Assembly: GCF_003337245.1 (NCBI RefSeq)
Contig: NZ_QPJE01000002.1
Location: 106,174-170,173 of the forward strand
DNA from: Halanaerobium sp. MA284_MarDTE_T2
Lineage (GTDB): Bacteria; Bacillota; Halanaerobiia; Halanaerobiales; Halanaerobiaceae
Direction of reading: 5' to 3'
Length of the DNA: 64,000 nucleotides
Shown: piece after piece, positions 33,701-44,119 of the stretch
Layout of the letters: each line of letters begins with the position of its first letter
How positions within the stretch are numbered: position 1 is the first letter of the stretch
Program-made: the position numbers and the translations under genes
Notes under the pieces: generated by a model
Told to the model about the DNA's origin: nothing
Seen by the model: only the letters and a program-made list of their open reading frames with translations
Database searches by the model: none

Positions 33701-34973
33701 TCACAAGGATAAGAAAAGCCTTAAATGATTTTGTGATCGTTGTTTTTTGTAATAACTCTTTAAAAATGCAGCTATTCCAGTATATGATTTAGACAATATT
33801 TCTTTGATTCCATCAGCTAATGCATAATAATCAAACTCTGGAATATCATAGATTCTTTCTGAAACTTTCTTAACTATTATTCTTAGTTTTGTCTTTCGTT
33901 TTTTATCTGAAAATAGAGCTAGAAATCCTATGGTTATTGATAAAATTAAGTCCAGATTTCTAATTCTTTTTATTGATCTAACTCTGAAATTTTCTAAATC
34001 AAATTTTTGCTTTTTGAATCTAAAATATTCTTCTATTTTCCATCTTTTAATATAATATTTTAAGATTGCCAGAGTAAGTTTTTTGGTCTTGGGTTTTACA
34101 TTACTAATCAAAAGCATAGGTTTTTTACCTAGACCTCTAATAATTACAAGAGTCAGCTCTTTATCTTTTAAGGCTGGCAATTTAATCGGAGCATAGCTGA
34201 ATTTTAAGTGTCGTTCTTTATTCTTTTTATTTTTATAATAATAGGCATATTTTCCCTTGTAAAGAGCAGCTACCTTTTCTATATTTATGCTTTTGCCTTT
34301 ATAGATGACATTGCGATTTCCTTTTGCTCTAATTACAAAATCTTTATTTACTTTAGAAAAATATTCATAGTATTTATTTAGTATTTATTAGCATCATAGC
34401 CTCTATCAAGGGCATAGATACCTTTTTTACCAAAGTGTTTTTCTACAAAATTTAGGCCATTAAAGGCTTCAATGTTCTGACTTTTAAAGCCTTTTTCCAG
34501 ACTTGAATAGATACGAGAATAGATTTCAACAGGTAGTTCTTTATTTTCAGTTAAAGCAGCAATTTCAAAAGTATCATAGCCTTTTTCTGTTTCACCAGTA
34601 CTGCCATCTCTAACCCTGTCAAGCAATTCTAATTCATGGCTGTGAGGTTTAACTAGATCTGATTTATCGCAACAAAAAACGGTATTGTCATTAATATGAG
34701 GCTTAACTTTTTTATATATTCATCAATTAATTTCTCTTGCTCATCAAAGTTTTCAAGATTTCTGGATAATCTTTCAATGGATTTTTTAAGTAGTATATTT
34801 TCTTTTTGAGCACGAGAAATCTCACTTAAAAGAACTGATTGAGATTGCAAAAGTCCATAAATCATTTGAGCAATGAATTTAGATTTAGGTTTAGATAATT
34901 GTTTAGTAATTATTTTAGAGAAATTAGTTACTTTTCGTTTCATTTCATAGATAAATTTGGTATAATTAGTCAC
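33701..34973 (-). pseudogene. IS4-family transposase in three reading frames
   Basis: Three pieces together give one transposase of about 420 residues: 34973-34653, 34626-34378 and 34180-33701 (open further upstream in frame). The DDE Asp is in ALDRGYD. The C-terminal piece has the IS4 signature Y-x2-R-x3-E-x6-K (YIKRWKIEEYFRFKKQK). The first junction is a perfectly phased A-AAA-AAG heptamer (34713-34707) allowing a -1 shift. The second is an 11-bp tandem duplication (34368-34378 = 34379-34389) that breaks the frame. The gene is therefore inactive as it stands. Confidence 0.85.
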
Positions 34974-35059
34974 GGTGAAACAACTCCTTTTTGGTGTTTT
35001 TTGTTCTGTAAACTAATTATACCAAAAACAGGAGCTTGTTTCACCTTTTTTGCGTAATC

Positions 35060-35122
35060 TGTGGATAACCTATTTTAAGAGTTTCTCAAGGATGATTTAT
35101 CCACAATTTTGCCTGTTGATAA
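35060..35122. promoter_or_regulatory. Three DnaA-box-like sites in the IS right end
   Basis: TGTGGATAA at 35060-35068 and TTATCCACA at 35097-35105 are perfect boxes in opposite orientation. TGTTGATAA at 35114-35122 has one mismatch. They lie between the right terminal repeat and the transposase start, where its promoter should be. DnaA binding at the end of IS50 is a known precedent for coupling transposition to replication; here it is inferred. Confidence 0.5.
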
Positions 35123-35188
35123 CTTTGAGTTTTTGCTATTTTAAAAAATGGGGAAACTCCTTATATTTAGAACTCCAGAGTTTCAATA

Positions 35189-38100
35189 TTATTTGAAATA
35201 ATCTATACCAGCTTTAAATATCTTCTGATCTTTTTGACCTGGGATATTTTTGCAGACACTGCTGCCAATTCGTTCCGAATGAGCCATTTTACCCAGTATT
35301 CTCCCATCAGGGCTGCTGATAGCTTCTACTGCCGCCATTGAGCCATTAGGATTAAATTCTATATCCATAGAAGGATTTCCTTCAAAATCAACATACTGGG
35401 CAGCAATCTGACCATTTGCTCTTAGTTTTTCTATTAACTTCAGATCAGCTACAAAACGCCCTTCACCATGAGAAACTGGAACAGTATGGATATCTCCAAC
35501 TTCTACACTGCTGAACCAGGGAGATTTATCAGACGCAATTCTGGTATGGACCATAGTAGAGACATGTCTGCCTATTGTATTAAAGGTCAGTGTTGGAGAG
35601 CTATCTGTAAGCTCTCGCATCTCTCCATATGGCAGAAGGCCTAGTTTAATCAGTGCCTGAAAACCATTACATATTCCCAGCATAAGTCCATCTCTTTTAT
35701 TTAATAATTTCATTACTGCTTCTTTTATAACTGAATTCCGAAAAACAGCAGCTATAAACTTTCCTGAACCATCTGGTTCATCTCCAGCGCTAAAACCACC
35801 AGGGAGAGCCACTATCTGTGATTGATTAATTAAATCAGCCATTTTTTTAATAGAATTTTCTATATGTTTCTCATTTAGATTTTTAAATACAAAGGTCTCA
35901 ACTTTTCCCCCAGCTTCTCTAAATTGTCTTGCTGTATCATATTCGCAATTTGTACCAGGAAAGACCGGTATCAGTACATTAGGGTGAGCAATTTTTATAC
36001 TTGCCCTCAATTCTTTATCTCTTTTGTATGGTTCAAATTTAAGTGGCTTAATTTTTTCGTCACTTTCTAGTTTATCTTTTTGCTCATGTTTGGGTTGAGT
36101 TGGATATATTTTTTCTAGAGGATTTTTCCATGCTTTTAAAACATCTTCAATAGGAATTTCAATCCCATCTATTTTTAAATTTTCTCCTATATCTGTTCTA
36201 CCAAGTATTTTATAATCATCAAAATAACTATCTAAATCAACTTCTTCTGTGATCTCTATTATGAGTGCACCATATTCTGGTGTAAATAGTTTTTCTTTTT
36301 TTTCTATCTGCTCTAAATTAAAAACAATTTTATTACCAAAGCTCATTTTGCTCAAAGCCTCTGCAATTCCTCCCAGAGTGACAGCAGAAGCTGAAAGGAT
36401 TTTGTCATCATCAATCAAAGCTTTAACATTTTTATAATTATTTTTTAATTTTTCTATATCAGGCAGCTCATCTTTTTTCCTATCAACAGGTAAATATACA
36501 ATCCTGCTTCCTTCCTCTTTAAACTCAGCTGATATAATTTTATTGGCATCAGCTGTACAGACTGCAAAAGAAACCAAAGTAGGAGGTACATCCATATCTT
36601 TAAATGTTCCTGACATACTATCTTTACCACCAACTGCAGGTAATCCGAATCTCTTCTGTGCAAAATATGCCCCAAGTAATGCACTAAAAGGTTTTCCCCA
36701 GCGCTCTGGATTATCATAGAGGCGTTCAAAATACTCCTGAAAAGTAAATCTAATGTTTCTATAGTCACCACCTGCAGCAGTAATTTTTGCAATTGATTCT
36801 ATCACAGCATATAATGCCCCATGAAAAGGACTCCAGGTTGTCAATTTAGGATTATACCCATAGCTCATTATAGTAGCTGTATTTGTTTCACCTTTTATGA
36901 GCGGTATTTTAGCTGCCATAGATTGAGAAGGTGTCAGCTGATATTTACCTCCAAAAGGCATCAGGACAGTTCCAGCCCCAACTGTACTATCAAATTTTTC
37001 TATTAAGCCTTTTTTGCTGGCCACATTTATATCAGATAAATTTTTAAGCCATTTTTCTTTTAAATTTTCTGTGCCTTTTAATCTTTTATTTATACTATTT
37101 TTAAAATAATTTTTATCTGCTGCTGGTTCTTTAACTTTCACTCTGCTTTTCTGTGAAGCACCATGTGTATTTAGAAAAGCTCTGCTTAAATCAACAATAT
37201 TATCATTATTCCACTTCATTATTAATCGTCTGTTGTCTTTTACCTCTGCTACAACTGCTGCTTCAAGATTTTCTGCTTCAGCAAGTTTTATAAACTCTTT
37301 AACATCATCTTTATCTACTACAACTGCCATTCTCTCCTGTGATTCTGAAATGGCAAGCTCTGTTCCATCAAGCCCTTCATATTTTTTGGGCACTTTATTT
37401 AAATCTATTTCAAGAGAATCTGCTAATTCACCAATGGCTACAGAAACTCCTCCTGCTCCAAAATCATTACAGACTTTCATCTTTCGACTTGCTTCAGGAT
37501 TTCTAAATAATCTCTGTATTTTTCTTTCAGTGGGAGGATTACCCTTCTGTACTTCCGCACTGCTTTCTTCTATAGAATCTTCTGTATGAACTTTTGATGA
37601 ACCTGTGGCTCCACCACAGCCATCTCTTCCAGTTTTCCCCCCAAGTAAAATTATCTTGTCTCCATTTTCTGCACTACCTCTTACTACATTTTCTTTAGGG
37701 GCTGCAGAAATTACCGCGCCTATTTCCATATGTTTGGCAATATATTTTTCATCATATATTTCGTCTACTATACCTGTAGCAAGTCCTATCTGATTTCCAT
37801 AAGAACTATATCCCTCTGCTGCTTCCTGTACAATCTTCTTTTGAGGCAGTTTACCGTTTAATGTTTTTTCTACTGGAGTTCTTGGATCACCTGCTCCTGT
37901 AACACGCATTGCCTGATAAACATAAGAACGCCCTGACAGAGGATCTCTAATAGCTCCTCCCAGACAGGTTGCAGCTCCACCAAATGGTTCAATTTCGGTC
38001 GGATGATTATGTGTTTCATTTTTGAACATGACTAACCAGTCTTCTTCTTTTCCATCAACATCAACTTTAACCTCTATACTTGCAGCATTAACCTCATCTG

Positions 38101-38989
38101 AAATCTCCAAATCTTCAAGTTTCCCTTCTGCTCTCAGTTCTTTTCCTGCCAGCAGAGCAATATCCATTAAAGAAATATCTTTTTCTTTTCCAGCATATAT
38201 TTTTTGTCTTCCAGCCAGATACTCCCTATAGGCTTTTTCTATTTCTTGAGTAAATTCATTTTTTTCTATTTCGACATCTTCAATTTCGGTCAAAAAAGTT
38301 GTATGACGGCAGTGGTCTGACCAGTAAGTATCAAGAACTCTAATTTCAGTTATAGTTGGATTTCTACTTTCTTCCTCCCTAAAATATATTTGAATATGTT
38401 TTAAATCTTCTATGCTCATGGCAAGTCCTAATTTATCGATCATTTTATTTAATTCTTTTTCATCTTTATTAATAAATTCATCAATTATATCTACTTTTTC
38501 TGGCAGATGATAATCTATTTTAAGTTTATCGGGTTTTTCTAATTTTGCTTCTCTAGAATCAACCGGATTTATATAATATTCCTTTATTTTTTCGATTTCC
38601 TTATCAGAGATATCTCCTTTTAAGATAAAAACCTGAGCTGTTCTTACCTGAGGCTTTTCTCTGCTGTTTAGAATCTGTATACATTGTTCTGCTGAATCGG
38701 CTCTCTGGTCATATTGCCCGGGGAGATATTCTACTGCAAAGATCTTTTCATCTTTTTTGATCTCTAGTTTATCATAATATAGATTATCAACAGGTGCTTC
38801 TGCCAGAATTATTTTACAGGCATCTTTAAAAGCTGAGTCAGAAATATTTGTAATATCATATCTATTTAAAATCCGTAAATCTTCTAGTTTATTAAGTAAT
38901 AAACTTTCTTTAAAATCACTTAAAATATTTTCTACTTCTATATTATAGTCATCTTTTTTTTCCACATAAACTCTCTTGATTTCTGACAT
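35189..38989 (-). CDS. purL: Phosphoribosylformylglycinamidine synthase PurL (single-chain, with glutaminase domain)
   Basis: This 1266-residue enzyme converts FGAR to FGAM. It has the N-terminal linker region, two AIR-synthetase-like halves (THNHPTEIEPFGGAATCLGGAIRD, then VGGKDSMSGTF) and a C-terminal class I glutaminase (IPVFPGTNCEYDTARQF; catalytic Cys in LGICNGFQAL; SHGEGRF). It corresponds to the large fused form, so separate purS and purQ are not needed. It is transcribed towards purD but is now separated from it by the IS. No riboswitch precedes it. Confidence 0.94.
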   Translation of the reverse strand: MSEIKRVYVEKKDDYNIEVENILSDFKESLLLNKLEDLRILNRYDITNISDSAFKDACKIILAEAPVDNLYYDKLEIKKDEKIFAVEYLPGQYDQRADSAEQCIQILNSREKPQVRTAQVFILKGDISDKEIEKIKEYYINPVDSREAKLEKPDKLKIDYHLPEKVDIIDEFINKDEKELNKMIDKLGLAMSIEDLKHIQIYFREEESRNPTITEIRVLDTYWSDHCRHTTFLTEIEDVEIEKNEFTQEIEKAYREYLAGRQKIYAGKEKDISLMDIALLAGKELRAEGKLEDLEISDEVNAASIEVKVDVDGKEEDWLVMFKNETHNHPTEIEPFGGAATCLGGAIRDPLSGRSYVYQAMRVTGAGDPRTPVEKTLNGKLPQKKIVQEAAEGYSSYGNQIGLATGIVDEIYDEKYIAKHMEIGAVISAAPKENVVRGSAENGDKIILLGGKTGRDGCGGATGSSKVHTEDSIEESSAEVQKGNPPTERKIQRLFRNPEASRKMKVCNDFGAGGVSVAIGELADSLEIDLNKVPKKYEGLDGTELAISESQERMAVVVDKDDVKEFIKLAEAENLEAAVVAEVKDNRRLIMKWNNDNIVDLSRAFLNTHGASQKSRVKVKEPAADKNYFKNSINKRLKGTENLKEKWLKNLSDINVASKKGLIEKFDSTVGAGTVLMPFGGKYQLTPSQSMAAKIPLIKGETNTATIMSYGYNPKLTTWSPFHGALYAVIESIAKITAAGGDYRNIRFTFQEYFERLYDNPERWGKPFSALLGAYFAQKRFGLPAVGGKDSMSGTFKDMDVPPTLVSFAVCTADANKIISAEFKEEGSRIVYLPVDRKKDELPDIEKLKNNYKNVKALIDDDKILSASAVTLGGIAEALSKMSFGNKIVFNLEQIEKKEKLFTPEYGALIIEITEEVDLDSYFDDYKILGRTDIGENLKIDGIEIPIEDVLKAWKNPLEKIYPTQPKHEQKDKLESDEKIKPLKFEPYKRDKELRASIKIAHPNVLIPVFPGTNCEYDTARQFREAGGKVETFVFKNLNEKHIENSIKKMADLINQSQIVALPGGFSAGDEPDGSGKFIAAVFRNSVIKEAVMKLLNKRDGLMLGICNGFQALIKLGLLPYGEMRELTDSSPTLTFNTIGRHVSTMVHTRIASDKSPWFSSVEVGDIHTVPVSHGEGRFVADLKLIEKLRANGQIAAQYVDFEGNPSMDIEFNPNGSMAAVEAISSPDGRILGKMAHSERIGSSVCKNIPGQKDQKIFKAGIDYFK

Positions 38990-39074
38990 TTTTTAATCTC
39001 CTTTTTTGCATTATTATTGGATTTTTATTACTATCTTTAAAAATTTGGGTAAAATCCATCCGTGTCAGTCTTTC

Positions 39075-39103
39075 TTTTCAATTTGATTATATTCTGATAT
39101 AAT
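39075..39103 (+). promoter_or_regulatory. Promoter of the LysR-type gene
   Basis: TTTTCA (39075-39080) and TATAAT (39098-39103) are 17 bp apart on the plus strand. The -10 lies in TTATATTCTGATATAA, a palindromic stretch that could be an autoregulatory site. Confidence 0.5.
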
Positions 39104-39153
39104 TAAGAAGTAAAATTAATAATTCTAATATAATTAATAAGGAGAGGTAATTA

Positions 39154-40026
39154 ATGCTTAATTATGAATTATACAAGGTCTTTTATTTTGTGGCCAAATA
39201 TTTAAGTTTTTCAAAAGCAGCTTCTAAACTCTATATTTCCCAGTCAGCAGTTAGCCAGAATATAAAATCCCTGGAAAAAGAACTTAATACAGAACTTTTT
39301 ATACGTTCAACCAAAAATGTTAGTTTAAGTAAATCTGGTAGTTTACTGCTCGAGCATGTTGAGCCGGCATTTAATCTGATAAAAAGTGGAGAAAAAAGCA
39401 TTAGAGAAATTAATGCTCTTCAAAGAGGAGAACTTCATATTGGAGCAAATGATACAATATCAAAAGATTTTTTGCTGCCACATTTAAATAAATTTCATAA
39501 ACTCTATCCTAATATACACCTGCTTATCACAAATAGAACTTCAAGTACATGTATAGAGCTTCTTAAACAAAATACTGTTGATTTAATAATCAGTAATCTT
39601 CCCAATGATAAAGTAACATCCAGTATGAAGGTTAAAGAAATTTACAGTTTTAATGATATTTTTATAGGTGGAAAAGAATATAATGAACTAAATAAAAAGA
39701 CAATAAATCTTAAAAAATTAAGCAGTTATCCTCTTCTTATGCTGGAAGAGAAAACAACTACTCGCAAATTTTTAGAAAAATACTTAAATAAATATGGAAT
39801 AGAAATTGAGGCTAAAATTGAGTTGGGAAGTGTTGACCTCTTGATAGAAATGGCTAAAATCGGACTCGGTATAGCATATGTGCCTGATTATTCTCTGGAC
39901 CTTAAAAAAGAAGGCCTTTTCAAATTGGATATTAAAGAAAAAATTGCAAAAAGAAAATTAGCCGTAATCAGAAATAAAAATATTCCACTTACAAATGCAG
40001 CCGAAAAATTTATTGAGCTTTTCTAA
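39154..40026 (+). CDS. LysR-family transcriptional regulator
   Basis: This 290-residue regulator has an N-terminal winged helix-turn-helix (residues 1-60, FSKAASKLYISQSAVSQNIKSLEKELNTELF). A periplasmic-binding-like effector domain follows (about 90-285; GELHIGANDTISKDFLLPHL). It is divergent from purL with 164 bp between, which makes control of purL possible but unproven. AAGGAGAGG precedes the ATG. Confidence 0.88.
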   Translation: MLNYELYKVFYFVAKYLSFSKAASKLYISQSAVSQNIKSLEKELNTELFIRSTKNVSLSKSGSLLLEHVEPAFNLIKSGEKSIREINALQRGELHIGANDTISKDFLLPHLNKFHKLYPNIHLLITNRTSSTCIELLKQNTVDLIISNLPNDKVTSSMKVKEIYSFNDIFIGGKEYNELNKKTINLKKLSSYPLLMLEEKTTTRKFLEKYLNKYGIEIEAKIELGSVDLLIEMAKIGLGIAYVPDYSLDLKKEGLFKLDIKEKIAKRKLAVIRNKNIPLTNAAEKFIELF

Positions 40027-40062
40027 CCCTGACCTTTATTTTAAAAATTAAAGGTTCATTAA

Positions 40063-40112
40063 AGGTTCTCCCACAAAAAGGGTATTTGCGTCTCTAACTC
40101 ATTTTTCGGTCA
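40063..40112. repeat. End fragment of a type-B MITE-like element
   Basis: CCACAAAAAGGGTATTTGCG followed by TCTCTAACTCATTTTTCGG matches the end of copy B1 (reverse complement of its right end). Only this end is present; the chemoreceptor gene begins soon after. A weak ACCTTTA/TAAAGGT hairpin at 40032-40053 before it may terminate the LysR gene. Confidence 0.55.
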
Positions 40113-40122
40113 ATTTAATTTT

Positions 40123-42135
40123 TTAAACACTTTTGACCAATTTTTTTAATTTTTCTACTATATTTATCAGGCTTTCTGACTGTTGATCAATATCTTTTAT
40201 TTCATTAAGCTGGTCTTCACTTCTTTCCTGTGCTTCTGATGATAAATCAGCATTTTTCTGTGAGATTCTAGATATATCTTCCATTGTCTCAAGTATATCC
40301 TTTACTGCTTCATCTGCATCTGCTGCCGATTGATAGGATTTATCTATAACATTATTTACTTTTTTAAGTGAATTATTAATCTCTAAATAATTTTTGCTAT
40401 TTGTTTCTACTCTTTCAATTCCCTTATTTAACTCTTTTTTTCCAGAACGCATATTTTCTCCAGCTTTATGTGTTTCAATTTTAATCTTCTCAATTAATTT
40501 TGATATTTTCTCTGCGGAATTTCTTGATTCTTCGGAAAGATCGCGAATTTCTTCTGCAACTACAGAAAATCCTCTGCCAGCATTACCAGCCCTGGCAGCT
40601 TCTATTGAAGCATTTAAGGCCAATAGATTTGTCTGCTCAGCAATTCCATTTATTATAGATAAAATATTATCTATATCTTCCGATAATGAGACTAAAGATC
40701 CTATATCCTGAGAAACTATATCAATTTTTTCTTTAATAATATTCATCTGTTTTTTTACATTCTTTATGCTTTTTTCACCTTTAGCAGTTTTTTCATTCAT
40801 TAGTACAGAACTATCAGTTAAAGTATCATTGTTTTCCTTAATTTCTTTTATATCATTATTAAGTGAGATAATTTTTTTGTGAACCTCTTCAATATTATTT
40901 TCCTGCCTGTCAGCTGCATTTTTGACTTTATCAAAGATTTTTTGATTTGATTGTGTTGATTTCATTAATCCAGAAGTAGCTTTATTAATATTATCAGAAG
41001 AAAAACTAACTTGACTGGATAAGTTCTCAATATTATCTATCATCATTTTTATTTTATTAATTAAATCACCAGAGCTTTTTGCTAAATCTGCAATCTCATC
41101 TTTTTTATCAAGCTTGAAGTCTAAATCAAAATTTCCCTTTTCTGTCTTCTTCAGCTTATTGTTTAAATCTAAAATTGGAACTATCAAAGTTCTATGTATA
41201 AAAATGTAGAGCAGAGTGATCAGTATAATGACTATTATTAACGCACTAATAAATATTATCTTTTTTATTTTATCTATCAGCTGATAGGCCTGAGCAGCAG
41301 GAACCTGAGCCATTAAAGCCCCACCAATAGTATCTATTTTTATATGAGAAAGTAGGTACTCTTCTCCATTATACGAAAATAATTCTATATCATCACTTGC
41401 AAATAATTGATTCAGATCAAGGTAACTGCTCATATCTAATTTTTTTTCTAATAATTTTTTATTAGTATGTGCTATTACTTTAGCTTTATTATCTATCAAA
41501 TATACAAAACCATTTTCTCCAATTTTCCATTTTATTACTTCACTTAAATTATCTGGCGACAGATCAGCTCCTATTATTCCAATAAAATTATTTGAATAGT
41601 CAAAAACAGGCTTAACTGCTGAGATAGTATTTTTCCCGCCTGTAATATCCAGGTGAGTTGATGTCCAGAAAAATTCTTTTCTGTTTCTTGCTTTCTTCAA
41701 CCAGTAATTTCTTTGTAAAAAATCATTATTAATATTTTGCTCATTTGATAAAACGGTATATGTACCATCAGTACCTAGAAAAAACATAGCATTAAAATAA
41801 TTATAATTTTTCATCTCTTCTCTAAATTTTCTTTTAGCAACAAGATCAGGCTGATTGTTAGACCTAATTCCATAATTTTCAGCAACTCTATTTAAAGATT
41901 TTTCTGCACCTTGAAAAAACTCTTTTGTTTTATTTTCAATAATTCCTGCAATTTCTAAATTATTATTATGAGTTTCTGCTTTAATTTCACTGCTTATATT
42001 TTTTGTGATAATATATCCTAAAGTAAAAAGCGAAAGACAAACAATTATAATAACAACTAAAATTATCTTAAATTTTATACTATGTATTTTTTTATTAAAA
42101 TTTAATTTTTTTTCAGCAAATTTAATAGTCACCAA
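40123..42135 (-). CDS. Methyl-accepting chemotaxis protein with double-Cache sensor
   Basis: This 670-residue transmembrane receptor has a first membrane helix at about residues 22-44, an extracytoplasmic dCache-like domain (about 50-285; [23 protein letters not shown]) and a second helix (about 290-315). A HAMP domain and a long signalling domain follow, with the hairpin tip [38 protein letters not shown]. It would report a small-molecule signal to CheA/CheW. Ligand unknown. It is followed by the signalling genes below on the same strand. Confidence 0.9.
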   Translation of the reverse strand: MVTIKFAEKKLNFNKKIHSIKFKIILVVIIIVCLSLFTLGYIITKNISSEIKAETHNNNLEIAGIIENKTKEFFQGAEKSLNRVAENYGIRSNNQPDLVAKRKFREEMKNYNYFNAMFFLGTDGTYTVLSNEQNINNDFLQRNYWLKKARNRKEFFWTSTHLDITGGKNTISAVKPVFDYSNNFIGIIGADLSPDNLSEVIKWKIGENGFVYLIDNKAKVIAHTNKKLLEKKLDMSSYLDLNQLFASDDIELFSYNGEEYLLSHIKIDTIGGALMAQVPAAQAYQLIDKIKKIIFISALIIVIILITLLYIFIHRTLIVPILDLNNKLKKTEKGNFDLDFKLDKKDEIADLAKSSGDLINKIKMMIDNIENLSSQVSFSSDNINKATSGLMKSTQSNQKIFDKVKNAADRQENNIEEVHKKIISLNNDIKEIKENNDTLTDSSVLMNEKTAKGEKSIKNVKKQMNIIKEKIDIVSQDIGSLVSLSEDIDNILSIINGIAEQTNLLALNASIEAARAGNAGRGFSVVAEEIRDLSEESRNSAEKISKLIEKIKIETHKAGENMRSGKKELNKGIERVETNSKNYLEINNSLKKVNNVIDKSYQSAADADEAVKDILETMEDISRISQKNADLSSEAQERSEDQLNEIKDIDQQSESLINIVEKLKKLVKSV

Positions 42136-42162
42136 CTCCTAAATATTTTAACTTAAAATATT

Positions 42163-42750
42163 TTATTTTGTTGAGATAAGATTAACAAATTTCCTTACTA
42201 CCAGAGGATCAAATTGAACTCCTGATGATTTTTTAAGCTCTTCTATTATTTTTTTTTTGCTCATAGCTTTTTTGTATTTCCGTCCATATTTCATAACATC
42301 ATATGCATCAACAACTGATATTATTCTTGCCATTAAGGGGATTTCTTCTTTTTTTAATCCTAAAGGATAGCCTTTACCATTCCACCATTCATGATGAGTT
42401 AATATCCCTTCAGCAACATTCATTAAAGTAAATGAGTTATAGGCAATTTGAAAGCCTGCTAAAGGGTGTTCCCTAATCTTCTGCCATTCTTTGCTATCCA
42501 GAGAATCATCTTTGTTTAAAATACTTTTCCTAATTATAATTTTACCTACATCATGCAGCTCAGCAAGGAGCAGTAAATCTTTTATTTCTGATGAATTAAA
42601 TTCAAATATTTTTCCTAATCTATATGCCGGCTCTTTAAGCCTCTGACTGTGAATATATATATCATTATCATTTTCTTTAATTATTTTTTTTAATAAATCT
42701 GAATAGCTGTAATTTAGTTTAATATTTTTTATATAATCGAGATTATACAT
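42163..42750 (-). CDS. HD-GYP domain protein (c-di-GMP phosphodiesterase-like)
   Basis: This 195-residue stand-alone HD-GYP domain has the HD pair in LAELHDVGKIII, HPLAGFQIA, and the HHEWWNGKGYP motif that defines the family. It lacks a receiver or sensor domain. It overlaps the GGDEF gene by 8 bp, giving a make/break pair for cyclic dinucleotide signalling. The activity is inferred from the motifs. Confidence 0.85.
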   Translation of the reverse strand: MYNLDYIKNIKLNYSYSDLLKKIIKENDNDIYIHSQRLKEPAYRLGKIFEFNSSEIKDLLLLAELHDVGKIIIRKSILNKDDSLDSKEWQKIREHPLAGFQIAYNSFTLMNVAEGILTHHEWWNGKGYPLGLKKEEIPLMARIISVVDAYDVMKYGRKYKKAMSKKKIIEELKKSSGVQFDPLVVRKFVNLISTK

Positions 42751-43717
42751 TAATATTTTCTCTCCTGTCTTTTAAAAAATTACTTCCTATTTTTTCTTTT
42801 ACAAGTTTTTTTATTTCAGCTGCTCTATCACTTACTTCTAAATAATTTTCTATCTTTCTAAACTCATTTGATATGATAGCAATTGAGATAGAAGTTAGCG
42901 GTGTATTTACAATTCTTTTTTGCCTATCCAAGCAGGTTATATATCCTTTTTCTATATCACTTTTGTTAAAAAACTGTTTTACATTTTTATCAAATTTTTC
43001 AATTACTCTTTCTGCAAATTTTCTATCAGATTCTACATTTGTAATTACTACAAAATCATCACCACCAATATGACCAATAAAACTGTCTGGGGCGATTTCT
43101 TTAGCTGTTTTCCTTAATATTGAAGCTGTAAATTTTAAAATCTGATCACCTTTTTGATATCCATAATTATCATTGTAAGCTTTAAAATTATCAAGATCTA
43201 TATACAATAAAGAAAAAATTTCTTTTTCTTTAATTTTTTCTCTCAATTTTAATTCGATCATATAGTTCCCCGGTAATCCAGTGAGTGGATTAGCATTGCG
43301 TGCCTCTTTTATCTTTAATTTTGAAACTTCCAGAAGAAGATTTTTAATCGATATTATAGAATGAAAATAATTATCCTTACATACTATTATTGAATCATAT
43401 ATTTTTTCTTGAGGACGATTCATAGCAAGATTTGAAACTCTAAAAACAGAATCATTATAATCTACAATTAATGGATCAGTATCCATAACTTTTGTAATTC
43501 TTTTTTTCATATAAAGATTATAGCCAAATTGACTTCCAAGGCGATAAAAAAGATGATCTCTCATAACCAGTCCAACAACAGTTTGATTATCAAGAACCAC
43601 TATACTCTGAATATTTCTTTCGTTAAAAATACTAACAACTTCTTTTGTCTGAGTTGAACTGCAAACTGTAACACTATTATTCTCTCTGGCGATATCTCCA
43701 ATAATATGAAGGAACAT
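42743..43717 (-). CDS. CBS-GGDEF protein (diguanylate cyclase-like)
   Basis: This protein of about 324 residues starts at ATG 43717 (FLHIIGDIARENN follows; AAGGGG 7 bases upstream) and not at 43771. A CBS-domain pair occupies residues 1-125 and a GGDEF domain the rest (NPLTGLPGNYMIE, LYIDLDNFKAYNDNYGYQKGD, then GGDDF at the active site). GGDDF is a permitted variant of GG(D/E)EF, so activity is plausible. CBS domains usually bind adenosyl nucleotides, suggesting energy-state input. It is paired with the HD-GYP gene. Confidence 0.83.
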   Translation of the reverse strand: MFLHIIGDIARENNSVTVCSSTQTKEVVSIFNERNIQSIVVLDNQTVVGLVMRDHLFYRLGSQFGYNLYMKKRITKVMDTDPLIVDYNDSVFRVSNLAMNRPQEKIYDSIIVCKDNYFHSIISIKNLLLEVSKLKIKEARNANPLTGLPGNYMIELKLREKIKEKEIFSLLYIDLDNFKAYNDNYGYQKGDQILKFTASILRKTAKEIAPDSFIGHIGGDDFVVITNVESDRKFAERVIEKFDKNVKQFFNKSDIEKGYITCLDRQKRIVNTPLTSISIAIISNEFRKIENYLEVSDRAAEIKKLVKEKIGSNFLKDRRENINV

Positions 43718-44119
43718 TATTATACCCCTTTTCTTATTTCTTATTATTACCATACCATTATTTTTTTGCATATTTGTAAAGCAAAAGTTAATTTATTGTA
43801 AATTTCAAGATAATTGGAACGAATATAATTAAACTGAGAAAAATCTAAAATAATTTAAAATAAATCTAATTCACAAAAATATTACTCAAACAAAGCCTTT
43901 AAACTTGGGTATCCATGCTTAAATATGATATAATTAAAATATCATAAAGCTATATAGCACTGCTGATTTTAAATATCTGATAAAAATGTTTAATTATAAA
44001 ATGTGTATTATCTGGCTGTATAAGTTGATGAATCAAACTTTGTAATTTTTTCAGAAGTGCTGAAAATCTAGCAGCAGAATAAAATTAAAGTGGAACAAAA
44101 AAAAGAAGAGGTGGTTTAG
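43718..44119. other. Intergenic region before hydE
   Basis: This 402-bp divergent region is AT-rich. It contains a short inverted repeat TATGATAT/ATATCATA (about 43925-43948) overlapping a TATAAT that could be a hydE -10. CTGCTGATTTT and AAAATCTAGCAGCAG could pair across about 100 bases. I find no gene or known riboswitch here. Confidence 0.4.

Larger units (their letters stand above)
33657..35160 (-). mobile_element. IS4-family (IS231-like) insertion sequence with broken transposase
   Basis: The element is about 1.5 kb. Its terminal repeats are AGACTTTCCCCATTTTTTA at the left and the inverse of GGAGTTTCCCCATTTTTTA at the right, extended by AAATAGCAAAA. It is flanked by the 11-bp direct repeat TTATATTTAGA (33646-33656 and 35161-35171). 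Size, repeat length and 11-bp target duplication fit the IS231 type. It inserted between purL and the purD leader. The subterminal right end holds three DnaA-box-like sites. Confidence 0.88.

Noticed and set aside
36454..36792. 112-codon minus-strand frame inside purL
   Set aside because: It overlaps purL in another frame on the same strand, within a conserved region, with no recognisable product.
43880..43930. Possible c-di-GMP riboswitch before hydE (CAAAGCC, GGGTATCC words)
   Set aside because: The rest of the aptamer, including the second stem and tetraloop receptor, is missing.
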